DNA of 64,000 nt. It comes from Chthonobacter albigriseus (lineage in GTDB: Bacteria > Pseudomonadota > Alphaproteobacteria > Rhizobiales > Pleomorphomonadaceae). The DNA lies in NCBI RefSeq assembly GCF_013839445.1, contig NZ_JACDIT010000001.1:422576-486575 (forward strand). The letters run 5' to 3'. Both the position numbers and the translations under genes were made by a program. The notes under the pieces are model-generated. The model was not told where the DNA came from. It made no database searches and saw only the letters and a program-made list of their open reading frames with translations. Below are positions 12,001 to 17,436 of this stretch, piece after piece (positions within the stretch are counted from its first letter, which is position 1; each line of letters opens with the position of its first letter).

Positions 12001-14253
12001 GGCGGAGCCGAGGACGCCCTCGATGGAGGTGAGCGTGTCGCCGGTGGCATCGCCGCCGGTCCCCGTCGACGTGGCGATGTTGACGGTGACGGCCGCGGCG
12101 GACTGGGTGTAGTCGGCCACGTCGGTTCCGGCGCCGCCGCTCAGCACGTCGGATCCGGTGCCGCCGACAAGGGTGTCGTTGCCGAGGCCGCCGAGAAGGG
12201 TGTCGTTGCCGTCCCGACCGGCCAGGACGTCGCTGCCGGCGCCGCCATCGAGGCTGTTGGCCGCTTCGGTTCCGGAGAGGTCGTCGGCGTGATCGGAACC
12301 AACCAGGTTCTCGATGTCGGAGAGGGTGTCGCCGGCGGCGTCGCCACCGGACCCGATGCCGGAGGCGAGATCGACCGTGACGCCCGCGGCGCTGCCGGCA
12401 TAGCCGGCGGTATCGGTTCCCGCGCCGCCCTCGAGGGAGTCCGCGCCGGCACCGCCGACGAGGGTGTCGTTGCCGCCGCCGCCGGCCAGGCGGTTGGCGC
12501 CCGCGGTGCCGGTCAGCGCATCGCCCGCGGCCGAGCCGACCGCGTTTTCGATGTCGACGAGCACGTCACCGTTGGCGTCGCCGCCGGCTCCGGTTCCGGC
12601 GTCGAGATCGACGGTCACGGCAGTGGCCGAGGCCGAATAGTCGGCGGTGTCGGAACCGCCGCGCCCGTCGAGGGTGTCGGCCCCGGCAAGGCCGGTCAGC
12701 ACGTTGTCGCCCGCGTTGCCGCGCAGCGTGTCGGCGTAGGCGCTGCCTTCCAGGTTCTCGAAGCCCAAGAAGGTGTCGCCGGCGGCAAAGCCGCCAGAGG
12801 CCGTGCCCGCATCGAGGTCGACCGCGACGGCGTTGCCGGACTGGCGGTAGGAAAGCGTGTCGCTGCCCGAGCCGCCGTCGAGGGTGTCCGCGCCGGCGCC
12901 CGCCGCGACGAGGTCGTCGCCCGCCCCGGCGGAGACCTGGGTCCCGGGCGGCGTCTTCCAGAGAACGTAGGTGGGCAGGTTGGTGACCGGATCGATGTAG
13001 ACGGCGTCAGCGGCGTCATCCACGTCGCGGATGGCGAAGCGCATCGAGCCGGTGGTTGTCGAGCGGACCCGTGTGGAGGCGTTGAGGACGATGAACTCGA
13101 TGGTCAGGTTGAAGGTCGAGTAGAAGCCGTCCGCGTCGGCGACCGCGGAATCGTCCGGCACGCGATAGGCGAGCTCGAATGCGGCCGCGTTCGGATTCGC
13201 GGTGTCGAAAGGCAGAGTCCAGGCGTTGCCGACCCGTGTCGCGCCGACGATCGAGAAGCCGGCAGGGAGGCTGGCGACGCTCATGCCGCCGATCGCCCAG
13301 CTGGCGTCCGGCATCTCGGTTAGGAGTTCGATGGTTCGGACCGCCTGGCCGGCCCCGACGAGGTGCTGGCCGTCGGCGTAGATGATGTCGTCGCCGGAGC
13401 CGCCGGTGATGGTGTCGGCAACGGCCTGGACGGCATAGGTGTCGGTGGTATCGGCTGGCGAGACCGCGGCAGCGCCCTGGATCAGGCGGCCGCCGCCGGC
13501 CAGATCCGTCGACGTGCTGCGGGTCGCGCCTAGGAGAACTGCGGTGATCTCCGGCGCGGGGGCGTCGTAGTCGCCGTCCTTCCAGCTGTCACCCGGGGGA
13601 TCGCGAGGCGACGGCGGCGGGGACTCGTCGGCCGGCGGGCGGGAGGACGGCGGGTTGATCGGGGGCGGCGGCGAATCGAACTCGCCGTTGGAGGTGAAGC
13701 TCGTGGAGCCCTTCTTGTCGCCGCTGCCGCGGACCGGCTCGGCCTTGACCTCGACGACTTCGACGACCGTCTGGGGCTCGGCCGGCGGCGGCGGCGTCTC
13801 GGGCTGTTCCGGCTTCTGCTTGACTTCCGGCTGGCTGCCCTTGGCCTCGGCCGTCGACATCAGAGGAGATGCGACCTCGGAGGCGACAAACTCGCCGACC
13901 TGGGCCAGCAAGGCCTGCGGGCTGATCGGCTGCCCCTCGACGGCGACGGAAACGGACGACTCGCTGGTGAGCCTCAGGCCGAATTCGAGCAGGACGATGC
14001 GCGAGCCGTCCGGAAACAGAAGGACGAGGTCGACGTCCAGGAGGTGGATCTTGACGCCGTCGAGCGAGAAGTGGAGGTCGACGTGCTCGCCCTCCTTGAT
14101 CTGGACGAGGGTCGTCTCGCCAGCGGCGGGCTTGACGAGTCCGACCGTTCCGTCGCGGCCCGCCGTCTGATCCGCGCCGGGGACGACCTGCACGGGAGGC
14201 TCGGACGTCGTCGCCGCAGCAGCCGCTACCGTCGGTGTTTCGCTTCCAGCCAT
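1..14253 (-). CDS. Giant RTX/cadherin-type type I-secreted adhesin (C-terminus beyond window)
   Basis: Surface or secreted adhesin. The reading frame is open from ATG 14253 to the window edge (4,751 codons, no stop found at the points sampled). In order: an N-terminal BapA/LapA-like prefix (residues ~1-110, with a P42-A-A-G45 motif like LapG cleavage sites), a Pro-rich linker (~150-220), a globular segment (~250-430), then about thirty RTX-containing units with GGxGxDxL nonapeptides. After these come a LamG-like jellyroll (3500-2820), two lectin/carbohydrate-binding-like segments (2400-1930 and 1790-1290), and cadherin-like repeats with D-V-N-E-A-P linkers (from ~1000 to the edge). The C-terminal T1SS signal is outside the window. 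RTX repeats imply Ca2+-dependent folding outside the cell. The gene is divergent from the tolC-like gene. The class is certain; the ligand is unknown. Confidence 0.93.
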   Translation of the reverse strand, partial: MAGSETPTVAAAAATTSEPPVQVVPGADQTAGRDGTVGLVKPAAGETTLVQIKEGEHVDLHFSLDGVKIHLLDVDLVLLFPDGSRIVLLEFGLRLTSESSVSVAVEGQPISPQALLAQVGEFVASEVASPLMSTAEAKGSQPEVKQKPEQPETPPPPAEPQTVVEVVEVKAEPVRGSGDKKGSTSFTSNGEFDSPPPPINPPSSRPPADESPPPSPRDPPGDSWKDGDYDAPAPEITAVLLGATRSTSTDLAGGGRLIQGAAAVSPADTTDTYAVQAVADTITGGSGDDIIYADGQHLVGAGQAVRTIELLTEMPDASWAIGGMSVASLPAGFSIVGATRVGNAWTLPFDTANPNAAAFELAYRVPDDSAVADADGFYSTFNLTIEFIVLNASTRVRSTTTGSMRFAIRDVDDAADAVYIDPVTNLPTYVLWKTPPGTQVSAGAGDDLVAAGAGADTLDGGSGSDTLSYRQSGNAVAVDLDAGTASGGFAAGDTFLGFENLEGSAYADTLRGNAGDNVLTGLAGADTLDGRGGSDTADYSASATAVTVDLDAGTGAGGDANGDVLVDIENAVGSAAGDALTGTAGANRLAGGGGNDTLVGGAGADSLEGGAGTDTAGYAGSAAGVTVDLASGIGSGGDAAGDTLSDIENLVGSDHADDLSGTEAANSLDGGAGSDVLAGRDGNDTLLGGLGNDTLVGGTGSDVLSGGAGTDVADYTQSAAAVTVNIATSTGTGGDATGDTLTSIEGVLGSAYADLLTGSTGANLLVGNDGDDTISGGADADTLDGGDGTDTIDYAGSNAGVSVDLTANTASGGHAAGDVIADFESAIGSSFADALTGTSGANRLDAGAGDDTVKGGAGADTLLGGSGQDVLDYTGSTAGVSVNLATNAVSGGHADGDVVSGFEGVIGSDHADVLSGSTANDRLDGGDGNDSMTGGVGADSLDGGDGVDTAIYTDSGAAVTVDLTSGLATGGTAAGDRLTDVENVIGSNYADTLTGTTGANTLVGGSGNDTLIGGAGGDVLDGGLGSDQVSYAASDAGVTLDLASGSASGGHATGDTLTSIESVIGSAYDDQVTGSGANDTIVGGAGADSLVGAAGDDVLQGGEDNDTLVGGDGADRLEGGASDDLLRGGAGADTLSGGSGTDTADYALSAAAVTVDLTAGTGTGGDAAGDTLTLVENVIGSGLSDRLTGSSVANVLTGGAGDDIIIGRAGADTIEGGAGFDTADYTDSTGAVTVNLATGFNTGADALGDTLDSIEAIIGSAYADSLTGSDDDDSLTGGDGADTLSGGIGDDTLDGGIGDDVVVGGAGADSLIGGTGTDTLDYSASDLAVSVDLTTNAVSGGHATGDVIREFENAIGSAHADVLVGTSSANRLTGNDGADSLVGAAGNDTLDGGSGDDTLVGGSGADSIVGGAGIDTIDFALSTAAVTVNLTTRTGTGGDAQGDTFSGIESVIGSGLADTLTGDTTANVLDGGGGNDTLTGAAGDDTLLGGAADDSLEGGAGSDSLVGGLGTDTLSYAGSSAGVTIDLLANTASGGDAAGDAISGFESATGSAYADTLAGTADANRLDGGAGDDTLEGRGGADTLVGGAGSDTVVYTGSAAGVTVNLLAQTASGGDAAGDSLSSIENVTGSAHADMLTAAAAGSRLDGAAGNDTLVAGAGTDTIIGGADTDRVDYSASTAAVTLDLAAGTGSGGHAAGDTLSGIEQAVGSGYADRLTGSASDNLLTGGAGNDTLAGAAGADTLVGGAGTDILDYTSSGAGVTVSLLAGTASGGDAAGDSFSEMEGVIGSSYADALAANDTGSLLTGLAGDDTLTAGAGADTIDGGTGVDVVDYSRSNAGITANLVAGTASGGFAAGDTLTSIEGAIGTAFADLLVGTTGVNVLDGNGGNDTIRGGAGADDLDGGAGIDTLDYSTSAVGVAIDLALATASGGDAAGDTIANFEHVLGGSGADSIIGDGAANQLTGNGGNDTLSGGGGADTLDGGAGSDVVDYSGSSVAVSVDLATQSASGGDATGDVLISFEGAIGSDHNDTLSGTTGADTLVGGAGDDTLIGAAGADSLDGGAGSDTVSYAASNAAVVVDLAAGSGTGGHADGDRLTLVENVIGSALNDTIVGSTVANVLSGGDGADTVSGGAGDDSLSGNAGDDLLEGGSGADTLTGGAGTDTADYRLSASAITVNLAASTASGGDATGDVLVEIERILGSAHADTLTAAATGSILEGNAGADSLVGGAGADSLLGGADNDTLTGGVGADTLDAGAGDDSVSGGADNDSLLGGSGNDSLSGDDGNDTIDAGIGNDTVAGGIGADSILAGTGDDLVDGGSGADTLDGGTGTDTLSYSASTAAVSVNLQTRVVSGGDAAGDVISAFENLTGSAYADTLTGDGNANVIAAGDGNDTVSAGAGNDSLTGGLGNDSLEGGAGLDLIDGGDGTDTASYSGSASAVTVDLRSGVGSAGDATGDILLGIENLTGSAHADTLTGDDNANRLDGAAGNDTLASGLGADTLVGGTGTDTASYLGSASGVTVDLTAASQTGGDAAGDVLQEIENVSGSNLADTLTGDGGANFLLGNDGDDVLAGRGGADTLNGGAGNDTATYALSTSAVTVNLLTGTGTGTGGDAASDTLVSIEYVVGSGLADHLTGNTAVNRLTGGAGNDTLVGGAGADSLDGGADTDTADYSAATGAVTIDLAAGTGLGAEAQGDTLTSIEAVIGSAYADTLYGLATAETMTGGAGADTLFGSLGADSLTGGSEIDVVNYSQSTAAVTVNLAVATQAGGFAQGDVLAGIEGVVGSTYADTLTGDGTANTLSGSDGADTISGAAGNDTLDGGAGADSLLGGAGDDSISAGADDDIIVADAGLDTIRGGAGTDTVDYTASTAAVTVNLTTNVNTGGTADGDNLGEVEVILASAFADRLTGDTAANRLEGRAGNDTLVGGAGADTLDGGGDTDAVDYSTSLDAVTVNLSTNVNTGGDAEGDSLIAIETVIGSILNDHLTGDTNANTLSGNSGDDTLVGGAGADTLTGGNGSDTADYQLSDAAVTVDLALGTASGGHAEGDVLATIENLNGSAYADTLTGTTAANALLGNAGDDTLTGGAGADTLDGGADVDTVSYAGSVQAVTIDLTQLVQSGGDAAGDNLIAIENVIGSGLSDVIYGDTGSNVLQGGDGGDTLGGGGGTDTLDGGDGTDVADFSRATAAITVDLTSMIQTGDAASTTLISIEGLIGSAYADTLGGDASGNALRGGDGNDTLQGYAGNDTLDGGAGTDVADYGGSNVAVNVTLGGTMTGGHAAGDTLISIEGLSGSAFNDVLTGDTGNNVIFGVAGNDTLDGGSGNDTVDGGSGADSMRGGAGDDSLIGGAGNDTLDGGIGNDVISGGTETDTVSYASAAQGVRVDLRVQNSWQNTAGAGTDWLTGVDLLVGSGFSDNLRGQDGNDTVVGGNGDDVIDGRWGSDLIDGGSGIDAADYSISWGVKVDLGQASASYRAAGFEAAGDYYAGIENLLGGRYTDHLTGDTNANLIQGNYGDDTLAGGAGADTLYGGEGNDVLQGGTGADVLIGGSGIDTADYSDAASGVTVNMASGSVSGGGENAAVASFAYSNARLMTAYAFADSTSGSTASIAASGARAMQLVSGVTRTAGLSGHGNALTFSGSGSGSAAPHARIDGLQLGGAFSVATWVKFDRGPGSGSWERIFDFGTGAGVNNILLSRNGTSGQLRFYVSENSVASAISTPTDVIVAGQWMHVAVTYQAGIMQLFVNGELLASTTGAVSISDVVRTSNFIGRSNWGSDQAFAGQIDDFAIFSKAIEEADVRQLYSAPGGIETSGITQDTFYEVENLTGTAHADTLTGDAGNNVIDGGAGNDTINGGSGDDTLVGGAGADSITGGAGSDTASYARSSAAVAVDLAAGTGSGGDAAGDTLATMENLTGSVYADTLTGNAEANVIIGGAGADTVSGGDGNDVLKGDGSLRSLFQWDTAANLLLNSTFESYAVSRLGGIYFTATSTGWQSTSGNLAVYDNAGVFSQHGDQHLMLRDFTGGIDSVWQDVATVAGEQYLFQFDLNTHNGTPSNVTVQVVFNGTVIATIDPAVSTWLTHQFLVTGTGGTDRIEFREQSADNNGDGWGAMVDNVVFARANGHDSLSGGDGDDVLIGDFGNDTLVGGIGDDRLVGDTDSTVLSVETFESGTASGWNVGTVDTTSAALTNFLGNFGTSAFAEAVHKTYAVDSSQAAIVEFDLLRMDSWDAGEGVRIYVNGVAITSVLTSLTTSGASGATAGVSYTISPISSLGNVFGLGWPEYSYRVRLSVDNPGSALRLGFGGNFNEALNNESYGIDNISIVQSSSVDASTSDASIVGNDRLVGGLGNDTLDGGAGTDRAVFTGVWSDYVITYDAASSTYTLADQRVFGDDTDTVKNVELFEFSDRVLAAGDIVAGVSLQSSGNTVAENSAGGATVATLSLSNGAGGVTYALSGPDAALFVIVGNELRVATGADLNFEERTTRNVQVTATYSGGGMVTDTLTISVTDVNEAPTITSGSTVSVSENQTAVRTVTATDQDSGAVITYSIIGGADAALFQIVSGTGVLTFVSAPDHEAPADSDGDGVYEVMVRASDGSLGTVQTLGVTVTDVNEAPAITSSASFAITENQSTVGTVTAVDPEGTAPAYTIAGGADAALFQIDASTGVLSFITLPNAESPADADADGIYEVQVRAGDGTLSSVQSVQVTVGNVNEAPVISSSAAVWVAENQTAVLTVSATDPEGVSPTYSILAGGDAA
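3601..12950 (-). repeat. Tandem RTX block repeats inside the adhesin
   Basis: About thirty units of roughly 78-95 codons are repeated here. Each has an Asp-Thr-(Leu/Ala)-Ser-Tyr strand, a TVDL segment, a GGDAAGDTL turn, an I-E-N-(L/V)-x-G-S-x-x-(A/N)-D-x-L step, then one to several GGAGADTLDGG-type Ca2+-binding nonapeptides. Units differ at many third positions, so this is an old, diverged array rather than a recent expansion. The number of nonapeptides per unit varies; a long run lies near 7000-7600. DNA of this type is prone to assembly collapse. Confidence 0.9.
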
Positions 14254-14451
14254 GCGTACCCCAGCACTCTTGAACCGATCAGTCACGCCTTGTGCGCCAC
14301 CCTCGGAGATAGCGGTCGGGGCTTAATGGGTAGCCAAAATCGCATGGATTGCAGCTTGAAATGGCTGCGATGATAAATCCTCCGTAAATCTATCTATAGG
14401 TTCGCCTTATGCACGATCGATGCGCTTAGAAATTGTAATGCTAAAGCAGAG

Positions 14452-14466
14452 TTAACCACCCGTTAA
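14452..14466. promoter_or_regulatory. CtrA-type box in the adhesin/tolC divergent promoter
   Basis: The sequence is TTAA-N7-TTAA (14452-14455 and 14463-14466), a perfect match to the full CtrA recognition consensus of alphaproteobacteria. A further TTAA at 14469-14472 makes a cluster of three. It lies in the 255-bp AT-richer gap (14254-14508) between the giant adhesin and the tolC-like gene. It is 43 bp from the TolC ATG and about 190 bp from the adhesin ATG. The match is seen; control by CtrA is inferred. Confidence 0.6.
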
Positions 14467-14508
14467 GGTTAACGATCGGATAACGGGGCATTGCATGCTG
14501 GATTCTCT

Positions 14509-15984
14509 ATGCAGACCCCCGGACGACACTGGAAACCCTGGCAAATCTCGAGCGCGGTCATCGTGGCCGTGCTCGTGCTGGGCGGTTGTTCGAAGCCTGC
14601 ACGGGATCTGGCGCTACGGTCGCCGGCGCAAAACGCAACGGTCGGCGCTGTGGAGGTTACAGGGTCGATCGACCGGACGGTTGCGGCGCCGGGTGGGTCA
14701 GACCGGAACAGCCTGCCGGGGGTTCGCGCCGGGCGGCTTTCGACAGCGGACCTGGTATCCCACGTGCTCGCCACCAACCCGGACATCGGCATCGCGACCA
14801 AGCGCGAACAGGAGCAGACGCTGGGGATCGAACTCGCCGGGGTCGGATACCGGCCCAAGGTGGACTTCACCGCGTCGATGGGTCCGGAATACATCGCGAC
14901 CTACGAATCGGAGGAATCGCGGCGCAACAGGAAGGAGATCGGGCTGGGGCTCCACCAGACGATCTACGACTTCGGCGTGATCGACGGGGACATACGGCGC
15001 GCGTCGGCTGCCAAGGAAGCGGCGTCCAACAAACGGTTCGCCCAGATCGAGGCGACGACGCAAGAGACCGCCGAAGCGCTGCTGCAGGTGCTCGAACTCG
15101 ACGAGCAGATCCGCGTGGCCAAGGGCAACGTCGCGGCGCACCAGACCATCCTCGACCTGGTCAAGACCAACGAGAAGGACGGCAACGCCAGCGTCGCCGA
15201 CATCAAGCGGGTGACCACGCGGCTCGAGAACGCCAAGACCTCGCTGATCGACCTCACAACGGAGCGGAGCGACGCGGCCGACTCCTTCCGCCGCCTGACG
15301 GACATCAGCGCCGACGACATCGACGGGCGGGCGCTGCTCTCGCTGAAGGGCGGGCCGGCAGACGTCTCGCCCGAAGTCCTGGAGGCCAATCCGGCACTGG
15401 AAGCGATCCGCCACGAGATCGTGTCGCTGCGTGCGCAGATCGACAGCGTCCGTGCCGGCCGGCTGCCCTCCATCACCTTCGATGCGGACGCGAAGATCCG
15501 CGACGACGTCGGTGGACCGACCGAGCCCGGCCTCACGGCAAAGGCGATGATCAACGTCCAGATGAAGCTGATCGACGGTGGCGAGGCGTCCATCCTGGAG
15601 CGGCAATTGATGACCCGCATCGAAGAGGCGATGCTGAAGCTCGACAAGCAGCGCCGCGAACTGAAGGAGGCGGCGGAGAATGCCGCGCGCCTGGCGAGTT
15701 CCGGGGGCGAGAAGGCGGAATCCCTGTCCTCGCGGCTGGACGCGAGCCGCAAGGTGGCCGAACTCTATCTCGAACAGTTCAAGGCCGGCGGCGTGACGAT
15801 CTTCGAACTCCTCGACAGCCAGGCGGACCGGCAGAAGGCGGAGGCCGACGCGATCACACAGGCCTACGAGCAGCGGCGGTCGCACATCCAGCGCCTCGTG
15901 CTGGCCGGGAAACTCTCCGAAACCCTGCTCGGCCGGTCGCAGCCGCGCCCGGCGACCGCGGACGTCTCGGCGCTTACTCCCTGA
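14509..15984 (+). CDS. TolC-family outer-membrane efflux/secretion lipoprotein
   Basis: Outer-membrane exit duct for the type I system. The ATG at 14509 gives a lipoprotein signal ending in V-L-G-G-C (lipobox at ~25-28); a TTG at 14491 would add six residues. The ~490-aa protein has the helical, Ala/Glu-rich repeat structure of the TolC/OEP family, with the second repeat marked by a motif near its C-terminus containing F-K-A-G-G-V-T-I-F-E-L-L-D. Classical HlyBD-partner TolC proteins are not lipidated, so the lipobox suggests a NodT/LapE-like branch. Its 3' end overlaps the converging hlyD-like gene by 11 bp. The divergent promoter it shares with the adhesin carries a CtrA-type box. Confidence 0.88.
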   Translation: MQTPGRHWKPWQISSAVIVAVLVLGGCSKPARDLALRSPAQNATVGAVEVTGSIDRTVAAPGGSDRNSLPGVRAGRLSTADLVSHVLATNPDIGIATKREQEQTLGIELAGVGYRPKVDFTASMGPEYIATYESEESRRNRKEIGLGLHQTIYDFGVIDGDIRRASAAKEAASNKRFAQIEATTQETAEALLQVLELDEQIRVAKGNVAAHQTILDLVKTNEKDGNASVADIKRVTTRLENAKTSLIDLTTERSDAADSFRRLTDISADDIDGRALLSLKGGPADVSPEVLEANPALEAIRHEIVSLRAQIDSVRAGRLPSITFDADAKIRDDVGGPTEPGLTAKAMINVQMKLIDGGEASILERQLMTRIEEAMLKLDKQRRELKEAAENAARLASSGGEKAESLSSRLDASRKVAELYLEQFKAGGVTIFELLDSQADRQKAEADAITQAYEQRRSHIQRLVLAGKLSETLLGRSQPRPATADVSALTP

Positions 15985-17290
15985 GGGCGTTGTCGCGCAG
16001 ATGCGTCAGCGGCGTCAGGAGGTATTCCAGGATCGTGTGGCGCTGGGTCAACATGTCGACGTTGGCGATCATGCCGGGCACGACCGGGTTCTTCGGGCCG
16101 AGGTCGCTGGCGTCGGCCGACAGGCGGACGCGGAAGTAGGGCTCGCCCTCCTTCTCCTCGATCACGTCGGGCGAGATCTCGACGATCCGGGCCTTCAGCC
16201 CACCGTAAATCGAATAGTCGTAGGCGGTCACCTTGACGATGGCCGGCGTGCCCGGCCAAACGTCGGCGCGATCCTGGGGCGAAAGCTTGGCCTCGATGCC
16301 GATGCTGGACGTGGCCGGAACGATCTCGGCCAGCGGGGCGCCTGGGGCGACGACACCGCCGACGGTGGAGACGAGGAGCTTGTTGACCACGCCGGCGACC
16401 GGGGCGCGAACTTCGGAGCGCGTCGCCCGGTCCCCGAGCGAACCGATGCCCTGCTCCAGTTGCGCGATCGCCAGCAAGGTCTTGGACCGCTGTTGTGACG
16501 CCTCCGCACGGAAGGAGAGGACGGTCTCGTTGCGCCGGCGCGTGGCCTCGCTCAAGGCGGCCTCGGTCTGCGGGATCTGGTGGGAGAGATCGCTGAGCTT
16601 GGTGTCCAGCTGCTGCAGGTTGCCGAGGGCGGAGAGCAGTTCGTTCTTGGACACGGCGCCGAGCTTGTTGAGGCGGTCCAGGCTTTCGGTCCGCTCCGCC
16701 AGCAGCGCCCGTTCGCGCTCCAGATTGGTGAGGCGGGAGGTGAGTTCGGCGAGTGCGAGTTCCTGCTGGCGCATCTGGTCGTCGGCGATCGCGGTCTGCT
16801 CCTCCAGGCTCAGCTTGCGCTTGAGGAAGAGGTCCAGCTCGTTGGCCTTGACCGGGTCGGCGCCGAGATCGTCGGGGAAGGCGATCTGGTCGGCGCCGCC
16901 GATCTCCGCGTCGAGCCGCGCCAGCTCGGCGCGGCGCGCGGCCAGTTCGGATCGCGCCTGGGCCAGAAGCGACGCGGCCTCGGTGTCGCGGATCTTCAGG
17001 AGCACCTGGCCGGCTTCGACCTTGTCGCCGTCCTTGACCAGGATCTCGGAGACGATGCCGCCCTCCAGGTGCTGGACGACCTGGTTCTGGATGGAGGGAA
17101 CGACAACGCCGTTGCTGCGGGTGACCGCATCCAGTTCGGTGGTGGCCGCCCAGTAGACGAGGGCGACGATGCCGGCCGCCGTTCCGAGCAGCAGAGACCT
17201 GTGGGCCTGACGCGCCACGCCGGCACAGCGCCGCAGCGGCTCGATGCCTGCCTGACCCTTCTGTCCATTCGGCGATTGCGACACGACCAC
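15974..17290 (-). CDS. HlyD-family type I secretion periplasmic adaptor
   Basis: Membrane fusion protein linking the ABC exporter to the TolC duct. It is 438 aa with a GTG start at 17290; no better upstream start is in frame. There is one N-terminal membrane segment (~32-52), then the split lipoyl/barrel-sandwich region with a V-Q-H-L-E-G-G-I-V motif (~75-85), which is typical of HlyD/LapC proteins. A long coiled-coil hairpin (~105-290) and the closing R-A-P-V-A-G-V-V half-motif (~300) follow, then a beta-barrel domain. It is transcribed opposite to its TolC and ABC partners: tail-to-tail with tolC (11-bp overlap) and head-to-head with the ABC gene (146-bp gap). Function is confident by family and context. 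Confidence 0.92.
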   Translation of the reverse strand: MVVSQSPNGQKGQAGIEPLRRCAGVARQAHRSLLLGTAAGIVALVYWAATTELDAVTRSNGVVVPSIQNQVVQHLEGGIVSEILVKDGDKVEAGQVLLKIRDTEAASLLAQARSELAARRAELARLDAEIGGADQIAFPDDLGADPVKANELDLFLKRKLSLEEQTAIADDQMRQQELALAELTSRLTNLERERALLAERTESLDRLNKLGAVSKNELLSALGNLQQLDTKLSDLSHQIPQTEAALSEATRRRNETVLSFRAEASQQRSKTLLAIAQLEQGIGSLGDRATRSEVRAPVAGVVNKLLVSTVGGVVAPGAPLAEIVPATSSIGIEAKLSPQDRADVWPGTPAIVKVTAYDYSIYGGLKARIVEISPDVIEEKEGEPYFRVRLSADASDLGPKNPVVPGMIANVDMLTQRHTILEYLLTPLTHLRDNALRE

Positions 17291-17436
17291 ACCCGTCTGT
17301 TCGACCGACCAACCGGTTGGGGACGATTGAATGCGCGCGGGTGCTTAAGTTTCGGTTGTCGGACCCGCTCGGGCCTTCTTCATATTTCAAATGTTGAATT
17401 CACGATCCTTCAGCAGACTTTAACGTCCGGAGGTCA

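Noticed and set aside
544-13323. Very long plus-strand open frames (up to 1,331 codons) opposite the adhesin
   Set aside because: They run in codon register with the real minus-strand gene; repeated GC-rich Gly/Asp/Ala/Thr codons leave the complement free of stops. Their translations are Val/Gly/Ala/Asp-rich with no domain, and the minus frame shows RTX, LamG and cadherin motifs.
14451-14473. GTTAAC palindromes as a separate operator
   Set aside because: The two GTTAAC hexamers are accounted for by the CtrA-type TTAA cluster and are not reported separately.
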